Of a DNA stretch of 64,000 nt, positions 1 to 9,305 are shown one piece after another. The stretch lies in contig NZ_BLPF01000001.1 of NCBI RefSeq assembly GCF_011764425.1, forward strand, positions 310,001 through 374,000, read 5' to 3'. This DNA is from Phytohabitans houttuyneae (GTDB lineage: Bacteria > Actinomycetota > Actinomycetes > Mycobacteriales > Micromonosporaceae). The notes beneath the pieces are model-generated. The model was not told the origin of the DNA, did not search any database, and was given only the letters and a program-made list of their open reading frames with translations. The translations under genes and the position numbers were made by a program. Every line of letters starts with the position of its first letter. Positions within the stretch are counted from its first letter, which is position 1.

Positions 1-1112
1 ACCAGCAGGCCGAGCGCGCCCGCCGGCTGGGCGACCATCGAGTTGAGCGAGAGGACCGTCGTGCGGTACGGGCCGTCGACCTGGCGGTGCAGCAGTCCCA
101 TGTGGACCGGGTTGGCGGCGCCGTGCACGGTGTAGCAGAGCAGGTAGGCGGCGAGCACGCCCACCGGGCCGGCCAGCACTGCCATACCGACGACGGTGGC
201 GCCCTGGAGCACCCGGAGCAGGGCGCCGGTCCACGGCGCGCCGATCCGGCGGCTCGCCAGCGGGACCAGCGCGGCGCCCGCGGCGGAGGCGAGCCAGGCG
301 GCCGAGCCGGCGGGGCCGAGCAGCGTGGCGGCGGTGTCGGCGTCGCCGACCACCTCGGTGAGCCGGACCGGGAGCAGCGTCTCGAACGTGATCATGCCGA
401 AGCCCCAGAAGAGCTCGACCGCCACGATCGCGGCCAGCACGCGGGAGCGGCGCAGCAGCCCCAGCGCGGCGCGGACCGTGCCCGGGACCTGCCGGACCGA
501 GGCGAGCAGGGGTGCGGTGCCGCCCGCCGGCCGTACCTCGAAAAGCAGCAGCGCGACCGCGACGAGCCCGACCACCTGGACCGCGATGGCGGCCAGCACC
601 GGCACGGCGAGCGGGTTGACGCCGGGCAGCGGGTCGAGGGCGACGAGCCCGCCGGCGGCCAGCGCTCCCGCGGCGATGGCCACGCCGACCACGGCGCCGC
701 CGCGGCTGAGGCCGCTCTCGATGTCGGCGCCGGGGTCGCCGGCCAGGGCGGCGTCGACGTACCACGCGTCGAGCGGGCCGCTGTCGAGTGCCCGGTAGAC
801 ACCCTGCAGCGCGAAGACCGCCACGAACAGCGCCAGCGACCCGGCCACCGCCAGCAGCGCGAACGAGGCCAGGTTGATCACGCCGGCGGCGAGCAGGACC
901 GGGCGCCGGCCGAGCGCGTCGGCGAGGCCGCCGGTGGGCAGCTCCAGCGCGAGCACCAGCAGCCCCTGCGCGACACCGGCGGCGCCGACCTGGCTCAGCG
1001 TGAGGCCGCGGTCGAGGGGCAGGAGCACGAGGATGGGGATGACCAGGCCGGTGGCGAGCCAGCGCAGCCCGAGCAGCAGCAGGTAGCGCCGGCGGGCGCC
1101 GCGCGCGCTCAT
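1..1112 (-). CDS. MFS transporter, partial (runs off the window)
   Basis: Major facilitator superfamily carrier of the cytoplasmic membrane, probably an exporter. Only the first 370 codons are present because the minus-strand frame is still open at base 1. The protein starts MSARGARRRYLLLLG and alternates hydrophobic helices with short charged loops. GGLADALGRRP (residues 61-71) is the MFS motif A loop between helices 2 and 3. Its ATG overlaps the TGA of the upstream ArsR-like gene by one base (TGATG), so the two are translationally coupled and the regulator probably controls this transporter. Substrate cannot be told from sequence; drug efflux is the usual guess for this arrangement. Confidence 0.85.
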   Translation of the reverse strand, partial: MSARGARRRYLLLLGLRWLATGLVIPILVLLPLDRGLTLSQVGAAGVAQGLLVLALELPTGGLADALGRRPVLLAAGVINLASFALLAVAGSLALFVAVFALQGVYRALDSGPLDAWYVDAALAGDPGADIESGLSRGGAVVGVAIAAGALAAGGLVALDPLPGVNPLAVPVLAAIAVQVVGLVAVALLLFEVRPAGGTAPLLASVRQVPGTVRAALGLLRRSRVLAAIVAVELFWGFGMITFETLLPVRLTEVVGDADTAATLLGPAGSAAWLASAAGAALVPLASRRIGAPWTGALLRVLQGATVVGMAVLAGPVGVLAAYLLCYTVHGAANPVHMGLLHRQVDGPYRTTVLSLNSMVAQPAGALGLL

Positions 1113-1687
1113 CACTCGGATCCGCCCGGCGCCGACGGGAGCCGCGGGAAGCCGGCGATGAACACCAGCACCTGCTCGCCCTCGCCGGTGGCCTCCCGCT
1201 CGTACCGCTCGATGACCGCGTGCAGGTCGTCGTTGAGCGCGCGCAGCCGGTCGGCCGGCAGGGTGAGCCCGAAGTCGCTGACCTCGGCGGCGTCCCGCCA
1301 GGCCGGCGGGTGCGTGTAGTGGTCGCGGACCCAGCCGGCGATCATCTCGGCGAACAGGCGCACCTGGTACTCCGTCAGCCAGGTCGCGGCGGCCCGGTCG
1401 TCGGGGTCCCCGGCGACGTCGCGGCTGTACCAACTGTGGCTGTCGTGCGCGGCCCGCCACCAGCGCTCCCGGCCGCGCCCCTGCTCCGCGTCCTCGACCA
1501 CCAGGCCGACGGCCGCGAGCTGGCGCAGGTGGTAGCTGGTCGCGCCGGTGTTGCTGCCCATGGCGGCCGCGAGGGTGGTGGCGGTGGCCGGGCCGTCGAG
1601 GCGCAGCGCGCTGAGCAGGCGTGAGCGCAGCGGGTGCGCGAGCACGCGCAGCTGCCTGCTGTCGAGCGTGACGCCGGACTCGTCCAT
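1112..1687 (-). CDS. ArsR-like winged-helix transcriptional regulator
   Basis: Winged-helix DNA-binding protein of the ArsR/HTH_20 type, 191 aa. The N-terminal HTH is clear: LAHPLRSRLLSALRL (about residues 16-30), then TSYHLRQLAAVGLV (about 50-63) as recognition helix, followed by the wing. The C-terminal half is helical and probably an effector or dimer domain. I chose the ATG at 1687 (MDESG) over a TTG 12 codons upstream, which lies inside a repeated promoter motif. It overlaps the MFS gene by one base, so it is probably the local repressor of that exporter. The inducing ligand is unknown. Confidence 0.85.
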   Translation of the reverse strand: MDESGVTLDSRQLRVLAHPLRSRLLSALRLDGPATATTLAAAMGSNTGATSYHLRQLAAVGLVVEDAEQGRGRERWWRAAHDSHSWYSRDVAGDPDDRAAATWLTEYQVRLFAEMIAGWVRDHYTHPPAWRDAAEVSDFGLTLPADRLRALNDDLHAVIERYEREATGEGEQVLVFIAGFPRLPSAPGGSE

Positions 1688-1711
1688 GCCACTCACCGTA
1701 GCTTCCACAAA

Positions 1712-1739
1712 ACTTATGCACAACTTCTATGCACGACTT
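1712..1739. promoter_or_regulatory. Tandem direct repeat, candidate operator of the ArsR-like gene
   Basis: Two copies of a motif close to ACTTATGCAC / ACTTCTATGCAC sit head to tail about 25 bases upstream of the chosen start at 1687. They are AT-richer than the surroundings. This is a reasonable autoregulatory site for the ArsR-like repressor and its MFS partner. Assignment is inference from position only. Confidence 0.35.
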
Positions 1740-1894
1740 TCCGCACCCGGGGGCCTTACGGAAAAGCCGAGCCTTGACGCGTGGAGGGTTGTCGATGACC
1801 CTGATGTTTCAGAACCGCCTCTTCGGCGCTGTGGCGGCCCTTTCGCGGGTCCGCCTCGGGCGGTGCCTTCACTCGCCCGACGCCAGGAGGTGTC

Positions 1895-4800
1895 ATGTCG
1901 CAGTACTCCCTTGTCCGTGCGCGACCACGCCGAGCGCTCGCCGCCGCGCTCACAGTGGTCGTCGCCGGCCTGCTCGGCGCGGTTGCCATCGCGCAGGGGC
2001 CGGCCGACGCGGCAGGTCCCCTGATCTCCCAAGGGAAACCGGCCACCGCCTCGTCCATCGAGGGTGAGGGGATGGCCGCGCCGTTCGCGGTGGACGGCAA
2101 TCCGGGTACCCGCTGGTCCAGCCAGTTCAGCGATCCACAGTGGATCCAGGTGGACCTGGGCGCCACGGCCGCGATCGACCAGGTGGTCCTCACCTGGGAG
2201 GCGGCGTACGCGACCGGCTTCCGGATCGAGACCTCGACCAACGGCAGCACCTGGACGCAGATCCACGCCACCACGACCGGTACCGGCGGCACGCAGACCC
2301 TCGCCGTCAGCGGCTCCGGGCGGTACGTGCGGATGTACGGCACCGCGCGCGCGACCGGGTACGGGTACTCCCTGTGGGAGTTCCAGGTCTTCGGCACCAT
2401 CGGCGGCGCCCCCACGACGCCACCGACGAGCCAGCCGCCGACGAGCCAGCCGCCCGCCGGCGGGACGAACATCGCCGAGTTCAAGAACGTGACCGCCTCC
2501 TCGCACGAGGGCGGCAACGCGCCGGCGGCCGCGCTCGACGGGCGCACCACCACGCGGTGGTCGAGCCATTTCGCCGATCCACAGTGGATCCAGGTGGACC
2601 TGGGCGGCACGGCCGCGATCACCGGGGTGACGCTCGTGTGGGAGGCCGCGTACGCCAGCGCGTACCGCATCGAGATCTCGGCGAACGGGACCACCTGGAC
2701 GCAGGCCTACGCCACCACCGCCGGGCGGGGCGGCACCGAGCGGCCGGCGGTGACCGGCTCCGGGCGCTACATCCGCCTGACCGGCACCGCGCGGGCGACG
2801 GGCTACGGGTACTCGCTGTGGGAGTTTCAGGTCTTCGGGCAGGTGGACAACCAGGCGACGACGCCGCCGATGCTGTCCGGGCCTACGCGGCCGCCGGGCA
2901 CGACAGGTCAGTTCCAGCTCAGCGCCCCGGCCAACGGAGCCATGATCACGAGTACCCGCCGGCCGCCGCTGTCCTGGGCCGCCGTCGGCGGAGCCGCCCG
3001 CTACCAGGTGTGGCTCAACATCAGCCGGACCGACTACGACTTCGCCGCCACCGGCAACCTCATCGACCTCTACACGAAGGTCGCCGAGCCGACCGGCACC
3101 AGCTACACGCCCACCTGGGACATCGCCGACCGGTGGACCTACAAGTGGTACGTGGTCGCGGTCAACGGCTCCGGCGGCACGCTCGCCACGTCGAACATCA
3201 GGCAGTTCGGCCTGTACGTCCCCACGCTGGAGACGGTCGCCGACGGCGTCGGGATCGTCAACGGCGCGCGAGACCTCAACCGCAACGGCGCGATCGAGCC
3301 GTACGAGGACTGGCGCCTGCCGGTCGAGTCGCGGGTCAACGACCTGCTCGGGCGGATGACGCTCGAGGAGAAGGCGTACCAGATGTTCTACAACGCGCAG
3401 GCGTTCGCCCAGTCGGGGTGGCACTTCGGGCCGGCGGACGCCGCCGACCTGCACGCCAACCTCATCCGGGCGAGCGGCACGCGGCTGGGCATCCCGTTCG
3501 TCTCGGCCGGCGACACCATCCACGGGTACAAGACGACCTACCCGACGCAGAGCGCGCTCGCGGCGGCTCGCAACTACCCGCTGGACTACCGGCTCGGCGA
3601 CATGCAGCGGCGCGAGCAGCTCGAGGTCGGCACCCGGGGCGTGCTCGGGCCGCTGGCCGAGGTGGGCACCAAGGTGATCTACCCGCGCATCCAGGAGGGC
3701 AACGGCGAGAGCGCCGAGGTCGCTGCCGCGCAGGTGCGGGCGCTCGTCGCCGGCCTGCAGGGCGGTCCGGAGCTCAACCCGCAGTCGGTGCTCGCCACGG
3801 TCAAGCACTGGCCGGGCGAGGGCGCGGGCGGCGAGGCGCTGATCGTCTACGACGCCGTCACGATCAAGTACCACATGATCCCGTTCCGCGCCGCGATGGA
3901 GGCCGGCGCGGTCAACATCATGCCGGGGTACGCGGGCAGCTCGTTCCTCGACCCGGGCGGGCCGGGGGCCGGCGACAGCGCGCCGATCCTCAACTACCTG
4001 CGCCAGAACCTCGGCTACACCGGCCTCATCACCACCGACTGGCTGCCGTCCGGCTCGTGGGTCGGCGCGGCGCGTGCCGGCTCGGACGTGATGGGCGGTG
4101 CCGACCCGGGCGCGGCCGGGTACAGCATCGGCACGTTCACGGCGGGTGTGCCGGCGGCGCGGATCGACGACGCGGTGCGGCGGGTGCTGCGGCTGAAGTT
4201 CCAGCTCGGCATCTTCGAAAACCCGTACGGCGACCCGGTCAACGGCCCGTACCGCTTCCACATGCCGCAGTACACGGGGCTCGCCAACCAGGCGGCGCGC
4301 GAGTCGATGACGTTGCTGCGCAACACCGGCGTGCTGCCGGTACGCCTCAACGCCGGCGACAACATCGTGGTGGCCGGGCCGCGCGCGGCCGACTCCGGCG
4401 CGTGCTGCATCTGGACGAGCTTCTTCCACCAGGAGTACGGCTCGCAGACCTTCCTGGACGCCATCCGGGCGAGGGCGGCGCGGGCCGGCGTCAACGTGTA
4501 CCAGGACACCGGGCCGTCGCCGAAGCTGGCGGTGGTGGCGGTCGGCGAGAGCTCGTACACCCACGCCACCAACTGGGTGAAGGAGCAGCCCTACCTCCCG
4601 GCCGACCAGTTGGCGGTCATCCAGAACTTCCAGCGGCAGGGCATCCCGGTCGTCGTCCTGCTGGTCATGCCGCGGCCCTACGTGATCACTGACTGGCACA
4701 CGCTGGCCAGCGCGGTGGTGGTCACGTACCGCGGTGGCGAGGAGATGGGCCCGGCCGCGGCCGGCCTGCTCTTCGGCGACTACCAGCCACGGGGCAAGCT

Positions 4801-5017
4801 GCCGTGGCAGCTGCCGCGCACGCTCGACCAGGTGCTGCGGCCGGGCGGAAGCGACGTGCTCGCGGACGCCAACGAGCAGTGGGACCTGCCGTACGACCTC
4901 GGCGCCACCGCCGCCCAGCGCAACGAGATCCGCGCGCGGATCGACGCCGGGCAGCCCGTGCCGACCACCTACGGCAACCCGCTGTACCCGTTCGGCGCCG
5001 GCCTGACGGCGTTCTGA
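1895..5017 (+). CDS. Secreted GH3 beta-glycosidase with two N-terminal F5/8C (CBM32-like) modules
   Basis: Exported glycoside hydrolase family 3 enzyme, 1040 aa, expected to release sugars from beta-glucans or related plant or fungal oligosaccharides. Order: signal peptide (1-41), discoidin-like carbohydrate module (about 43-167), Pro/Thr linker, a second very similar module (about 193-312), a fibronectin/Ig-like domain (about 330-436), the GH3 barrel (about 437-770) and the GH3 C-terminal sandwich. The barrel starts with LLGRMTLEEKAYQM and has KHWPGEG (K637) where GH3 enzymes have KH. GLITTDW places the probable nucleophile at D715. The ATG follows a perfect AGGAGG at 1885-1890. Substrate is not decided by sequence; a role alongside the GH10 xylanase at 63 kb is plausible. 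Confidence 0.88.
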   Translation: MSQYSLVRARPRRALAAALTVVVAGLLGAVAIAQGPADAAGPLISQGKPATASSIEGEGMAAPFAVDGNPGTRWSSQFSDPQWIQVDLGATAAIDQVVLTWEAAYATGFRIETSTNGSTWTQIHATTTGTGGTQTLAVSGSGRYVRMYGTARATGYGYSLWEFQVFGTIGGAPTTPPTSQPPTSQPPAGGTNIAEFKNVTASSHEGGNAPAAALDGRTTTRWSSHFADPQWIQVDLGGTAAITGVTLVWEAAYASAYRIEISANGTTWTQAYATTAGRGGTERPAVTGSGRYIRLTGTARATGYGYSLWEFQVFGQVDNQATTPPMLSGPTRPPGTTGQFQLSAPANGAMITSTRRPPLSWAAVGGAARYQVWLNISRTDYDFAATGNLIDLYTKVAEPTGTSYTPTWDIADRWTYKWYVVAVNGSGGTLATSNIRQFGLYVPTLETVADGVGIVNGARDLNRNGAIEPYEDWRLPVESRVNDLLGRMTLEEKAYQMFYNAQAFAQSGWHFGPADAADLHANLIRASGTRLGIPFVSAGDTIHGYKTTYPTQSALAAARNYPLDYRLGDMQRREQLEVGTRGVLGPLAEVGTKVIYPRIQEGNGESAEVAAAQVRALVAGLQGGPELNPQSVLATVKHWPGEGAGGEALIVYDAVTIKYHMIPFRAAMEAGAVNIMPGYAGSSFLDPGGPGAGDSAPILNYLRQNLGYTGLITTDWLPSGSWVGAARAGSDVMGGADPGAAGYSIGTFTAGVPAARIDDAVRRVLRLKFQLGIFENPYGDPVNGPYRFHMPQYTGLANQAARESMTLLRNTGVLPVRLNAGDNIVVAGPRAADSGACCIWTSFFHQEYGSQTFLDAIRARAARAGVNVYQDTGPSPKLAVVAVGESSYTHATNWVKEQPYLPADQLAVIQNFQRQGIPVVVLLVMPRPYVITDWHTLASAVVVTYRGGEEMGPAAAGLLFGDYQPRGKLPWQLPRTLDQVLRPGGSDVLADANEQWDLPYDLGATAAQRNEIRARIDAGQPVPTTYGNPLYPFGAGLTAF

Positions 5018-5022
5018 GCAGC

Positions 5023-5052
5023 GGCGGGCGCCTCCCGTCGGGGGCGCCCGCC
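5023..5052 (+). terminator. GC-rich hairpin terminator after the GH3 gene
   Basis: Six bases after the GH3 stop, GGCGGGCGCC pairs perfectly with GGCGCCCGCC across a 10-base loop that can itself fold (CCCG/CGGG). There is no U tract, as is usual for actinomycete terminators. Confidence 0.7.
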
Positions 5053-5068
5053 GTCTACGCTCTCTGGT

Positions 5069-5485
5069 GTGAGCCTGCAGGATCTGCCGTCCGACCGGCT
5101 CGTGCTGCGGATCGGCACGCCCGAGAGGCAGGCCGCCCGGGAAGCGCTCGCCGACCACCTGCGCAAGGAGCGGCTCGACAAAGAGGAGTTCGCGCGCCGG
5201 CTGGAGGCGTGCGAGCGCGCCGTCGACCAGGGCGAGCTGCTGCGCGTCTTCGCCGACCTGCCGGCACCCCATCCCGCCCTGCCCCTGCCGGGGCAGCCGC
5301 CGCACGCGCCGCCGGACAGCGACCTGTGGGAGTGGGCCTGCGTCCTGGCGATTCTCTTCGGGGTGCCGGTCGCGGTCGTCCTCGGCTTCACCGAGGACGC
5401 GTGGTGGACGCTCGCCGTCCCGGTCGGCTTCTGCGTGCTGATGGTCTCGACGGTCGCGCTGATCGCCCGCTTCCGCCGCGTCTGA
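5069..5485 (+). CDS. DUF1707 (SHOCT-like) membrane protein
   Basis: Small membrane protein, 138 aa. The N-terminal 55 residues form the DUF1707 module: LRIGTPERQAAREALADHL, then LDKEEFARRLEACERA. A proline-rich linker follows, then two transmembrane helices (about 92-108 and 112-132). DUF1707 proteins are common in actinobacteria and have no settled function; the module is thought to mediate protein contacts. GTG start just after the GH3 terminator, so probably a separate transcript. The 138 bases to the next gene hold only a short GTCAG-GCG-CTGAC hairpin. Confidence 0.8.
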   Translation: MSLQDLPSDRLVLRIGTPERQAAREALADHLRKERLDKEEFARRLEACERAVDQGELLRVFADLPAPHPALPLPGQPPHAPPDSDLWEWACVLAILFGVPVAVVLGFTEDAWWTLAVPVGFCVLMVSTVALIARFRRV

Positions 5486-5623
5486 GTCCGGGCTTGCCCC
5501 GCGGACCCGGCAGCGGAGGTCGGGGATCTCGGCGAGCCCTGGCGAGCCGCCGACCGGAGCGGTGCCCGCGGGAGCGTGCGGTCAGGCGCTGACGCGGACC
5601 GGGGCAAACATCTGCTCTGAAAA

Positions 5624-7255
<1,632 letters not shown>

Positions 7256-7396
7256 GGAACACCACCGCGGGATAGACGCTTCCGCCCGCCGGGCAGTGCC
7301 TCGGACGCGGGCGCGACGGGGTGTCTGTGGATCACATCGCCATCCACGGTAACCAGGCCGTCCGCCACCCGCAAATGATTAACCGAGGAGTCGCCT

Positions 7397-7418
7397 TCGT
7401 CACCGTCGGTGGTGACGA
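7397..7418. promoter_or_regulatory. Perfect 8-bp inverted repeat in the divergent ABC-F / beta-protein promoter region
   Basis: TCGTCACC pairs with GGTGACGA over a 6-base loop, about midway between the divergently read ABC-F and T4-beta-like genes. It could be a regulator palindrome or a stem in the ABC-F leader RNA. ABC-F resistance genes are often controlled by leader attenuation, but I see no convincing alternative stem or short leader peptide. Confidence 0.45.
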
Positions 7419-7498
7419 AATATCTGACAACACGCGCTGTTGCCATTCAACTACTCATCGTTGAACCTGGATGGAGGCATTCGAAGCAAGGTGCGGTG

Positions 7499-8524
7499 AT
7501 GGCCTCCTATGTACCGATCCTGAAGGGACGTGCCGGCGAGTTCAAGGCGATCGCACGACTGACCGTGCCGCCGGAGGTCCAGGTCCTGCCCGTTCTGGAG
7601 GTGCCGCCCTCGGAGGAGGGGCCCATCCGCGACGCCTTCACGTTTGGCAAGAAGGCCGTCAAGTGGGTGCCTGCCGGCCTCACGATCGCCGTCGATGTGG
7701 GCCACCTTCCCGATCCCACCAGCGGATGGCGCAGACCGATCCTGGACATCGCCGAGGACCTCATGCATCTGGGCACGCCTATGCGTCCCGTGGTGCGCCT
7801 GGACGACAGCGACGAGCGGCTGAGCGACGCGGGCGAAGCGGCGGCGCTCCACGACCGCCAGGCGGTTGTCCGGCTGTCCATCGCGGACGCCGGCGCGGAC
7901 GACGAGGAAGCCGAGGCACGACTGACCCGAATGCGGCTGCGCACGGAGCTGGAGGTCGAGCAGTGCGCGCTGGTCGTGGACGCCGGCTCCGTGCTGTCCG
8001 AGCGCGACCTGACCGCGGCGGAGCCGATAGTCCGCAAGACCATCTCATGGGCACGCCGCCACCGATGGCAGTCGATCACCGTGGCCGCGGGTGCGATGCG
8101 CGAGAGCATCTCCGGCCTGCCCACCGACAAAGCGACCCGAGTCCGGCGCTGGGATCACCTCTTGTGGACACGGCTGCGGGATCTCGACGTCGGCTACGGG
8201 GACTACGCGATCGCCCATCCCGCCATGACCGGCAAGGGTTGGCTGCCGATGCCGAGCCTCCGATACACGCACGGCGACGCGTGGTGGATCTACCGGTGGG
8301 CCCGGGACGGTGGGGGCAGCGCCGTGATGTACGACCTGTGCGAGCACCTCGTACAGGCAAGTCACTGGCCGGCGGCGGGCGCCGCGTACTCGTGGGGCGA
8401 CGCCGAGATCAACCTGCGGGCGGAAAGGGCGGCCGGGACCGGCAACCCCACCGACTGGCGCGCCTGGGCGACCTCCCACCACCTGGCTCACGTGCTCGAC
8501 CAGCTCAGGGGTCGCGGAGGGTGA
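7499..8524 (+). CDS. T4 beta-protein-like (Beta_protein family) protein
   Basis: 341 aa, soluble, start ATG at 7499. The N-terminus MASYVPILKGRAGEF is the hallmark of the Beta_protein family, named after phage T4 beta protein: a Y-V-P-I-L-K-G-K/R-x-x-E-F opening on a TIM-barrel-like fold. Later blocks VDVGHL, VVRLDD, QCALVVDAGS and HPAMTGKGWLP look like successive strands of that fold. Function is not established; bacterial homologues appear as single genes, often near phage-related or defence genes. Codon use looks less GC-biased than in its neighbours, which hints at transfer. Its 3' end overlaps the convergent permease gene by 20 bases. Confidence 0.7.
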   Translation: MASYVPILKGRAGEFKAIARLTVPPEVQVLPVLEVPPSEEGPIRDAFTFGKKAVKWVPAGLTIAVDVGHLPDPTSGWRRPILDIAEDLMHLGTPMRPVVRLDDSDERLSDAGEAAALHDRQAVVRLSIADAGADDEEAEARLTRMRLRTELEVEQCALVVDAGSVLSERDLTAAEPIVRKTISWARRHRWQSITVAAGAMRESISGLPTDKATRVRRWDHLLWTRLRDLDVGYGDYAIAHPAMTGKGWLPMPSLRYTHGDAWWIYRWARDGGGSAVMYDLCEHLVQASHWPAAGAAYSWGDAEINLRAERAAGTGNPTDWRAWATSHHLAHVLDQLRGRGG

Positions 8525-9305
8525 CGGTCGCGGCGCCGGCGGCCAGCGCGACCGCCGTCCACACCGCGAGCGCCGCCGGACCGTCCGGTGCCGGGGTGGC
8601 GCGCTCGACCCAGTGCCGCCAGCGCTCGTCCGTGACGAACCGGGTGGCGACCGGCGCCAGGTACAGCAGGGCCAGCACCGCGCCAAGAGCGGCCGAGGTC
8701 CGCCGCAGGGTCGCGGCCACGCCGAGCGCGAGCAGGGCGACAAGGACGAGGTACCCGGCGGTGCCCGCGCCCGCCCGCACGACCTGCCCCGGCGGCAGCG
8801 GTGGGCGGGTGGCCGCGAGCGACGCCGCGACCGCCAGCGCGGCAGCCGGAACGGCGGCGGCGGTGACCGCGACCGCCTTGGCCGTGAACGCGACAAGCCG
8901 TCTCGGCACCGCGAGCAGCGTGGTGGCGGCGAGCCCGTGGCGGTACTCCCCCGCGGCCGCCACCACGGCGAGCGCGACAAGCGCCAACTGTCCAAGGTAG
9001 ACGCCGGAGAGGGCGAGCCGGGCCGGGTCGCAGCCATCCGCGCAGGCGGTCGAGCCGGGCGTGGCGGCGGCCCCGACGAGCGCGCTGAGCCCCGCCGTCG
9101 CGAACACCGCGGCAAGGGGCAGCCAGGCCGTGGCCGGCGCGGTCCAAAGCTTTGTCCACTCCGCACGCACGGCCCGCACGAGCGGCCCGCGTCCATCCCG
9201 CCCGAAGGCCCGCACAAGCCGCCCACGACCGCACGACCCGAAGTCCCGCACAAGCCGGTCACGACTGCACGGCCTCAAGGGCCGCGGCCCGGAAGGCCGA
9301 GTCAT
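8505..9305 (-). CDS. ABC-2 type transporter permease
   Basis: 266-aa membrane subunit, last gene of a three-gene exporter operon. After a basic N-terminus, AVRAEWTKLWTAPATAW is the usual cytoplasmic elbow of actinomycete ABC-2 permeases. About six transmembrane helices follow, with AAAGEYRHGLAATTLLA (EYRHG coupling loop) in the middle. Its ATG overlaps the stop of the preceding permease (ATGA). The ATPase and a divergent histidine kinase/regulator pair nearby suggest an exporter sensed and induced by a cell-envelope-active compound, as in BceAB- or LanFEG-type systems. That role is inference. Confidence 0.8.
   Translation of the reverse strand: MTRPSGPRPLRPCSRDRLVRDFGSCGRGRLVRAFGRDGRGPLVRAVRAEWTKLWTAPATAWLPLAAVFATAGLSALVGAAATPGSTACADGCDPARLALSGVYLGQLALVALAVVAAAGEYRHGLAATTLLAVPRRLVAFTAKAVAVTAAAVPAAALAVAASLAATRPPLPPGQVVRAGAGTAGYLVLVALLALGVAATLRRTSAALGAVLALLYLAPVATRFVTDERWRHWVERATPAPDGPAALAVWTAVALAAGAATVTLRDP

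Noticed and set aside
87-1319. 410-codon plus-strand frame over the MFS gene
   Set aside because: Composition is Gln/His/Arg/Gly-rich nonsense; the opposite strand gives a coherent MFS protein.
1740-1894. Riboswitch before the GH3 gene
   Set aside because: Some pairing is possible, but none of the conserved cores I know (cobalamin, ydaO, TPP) could be recognised.
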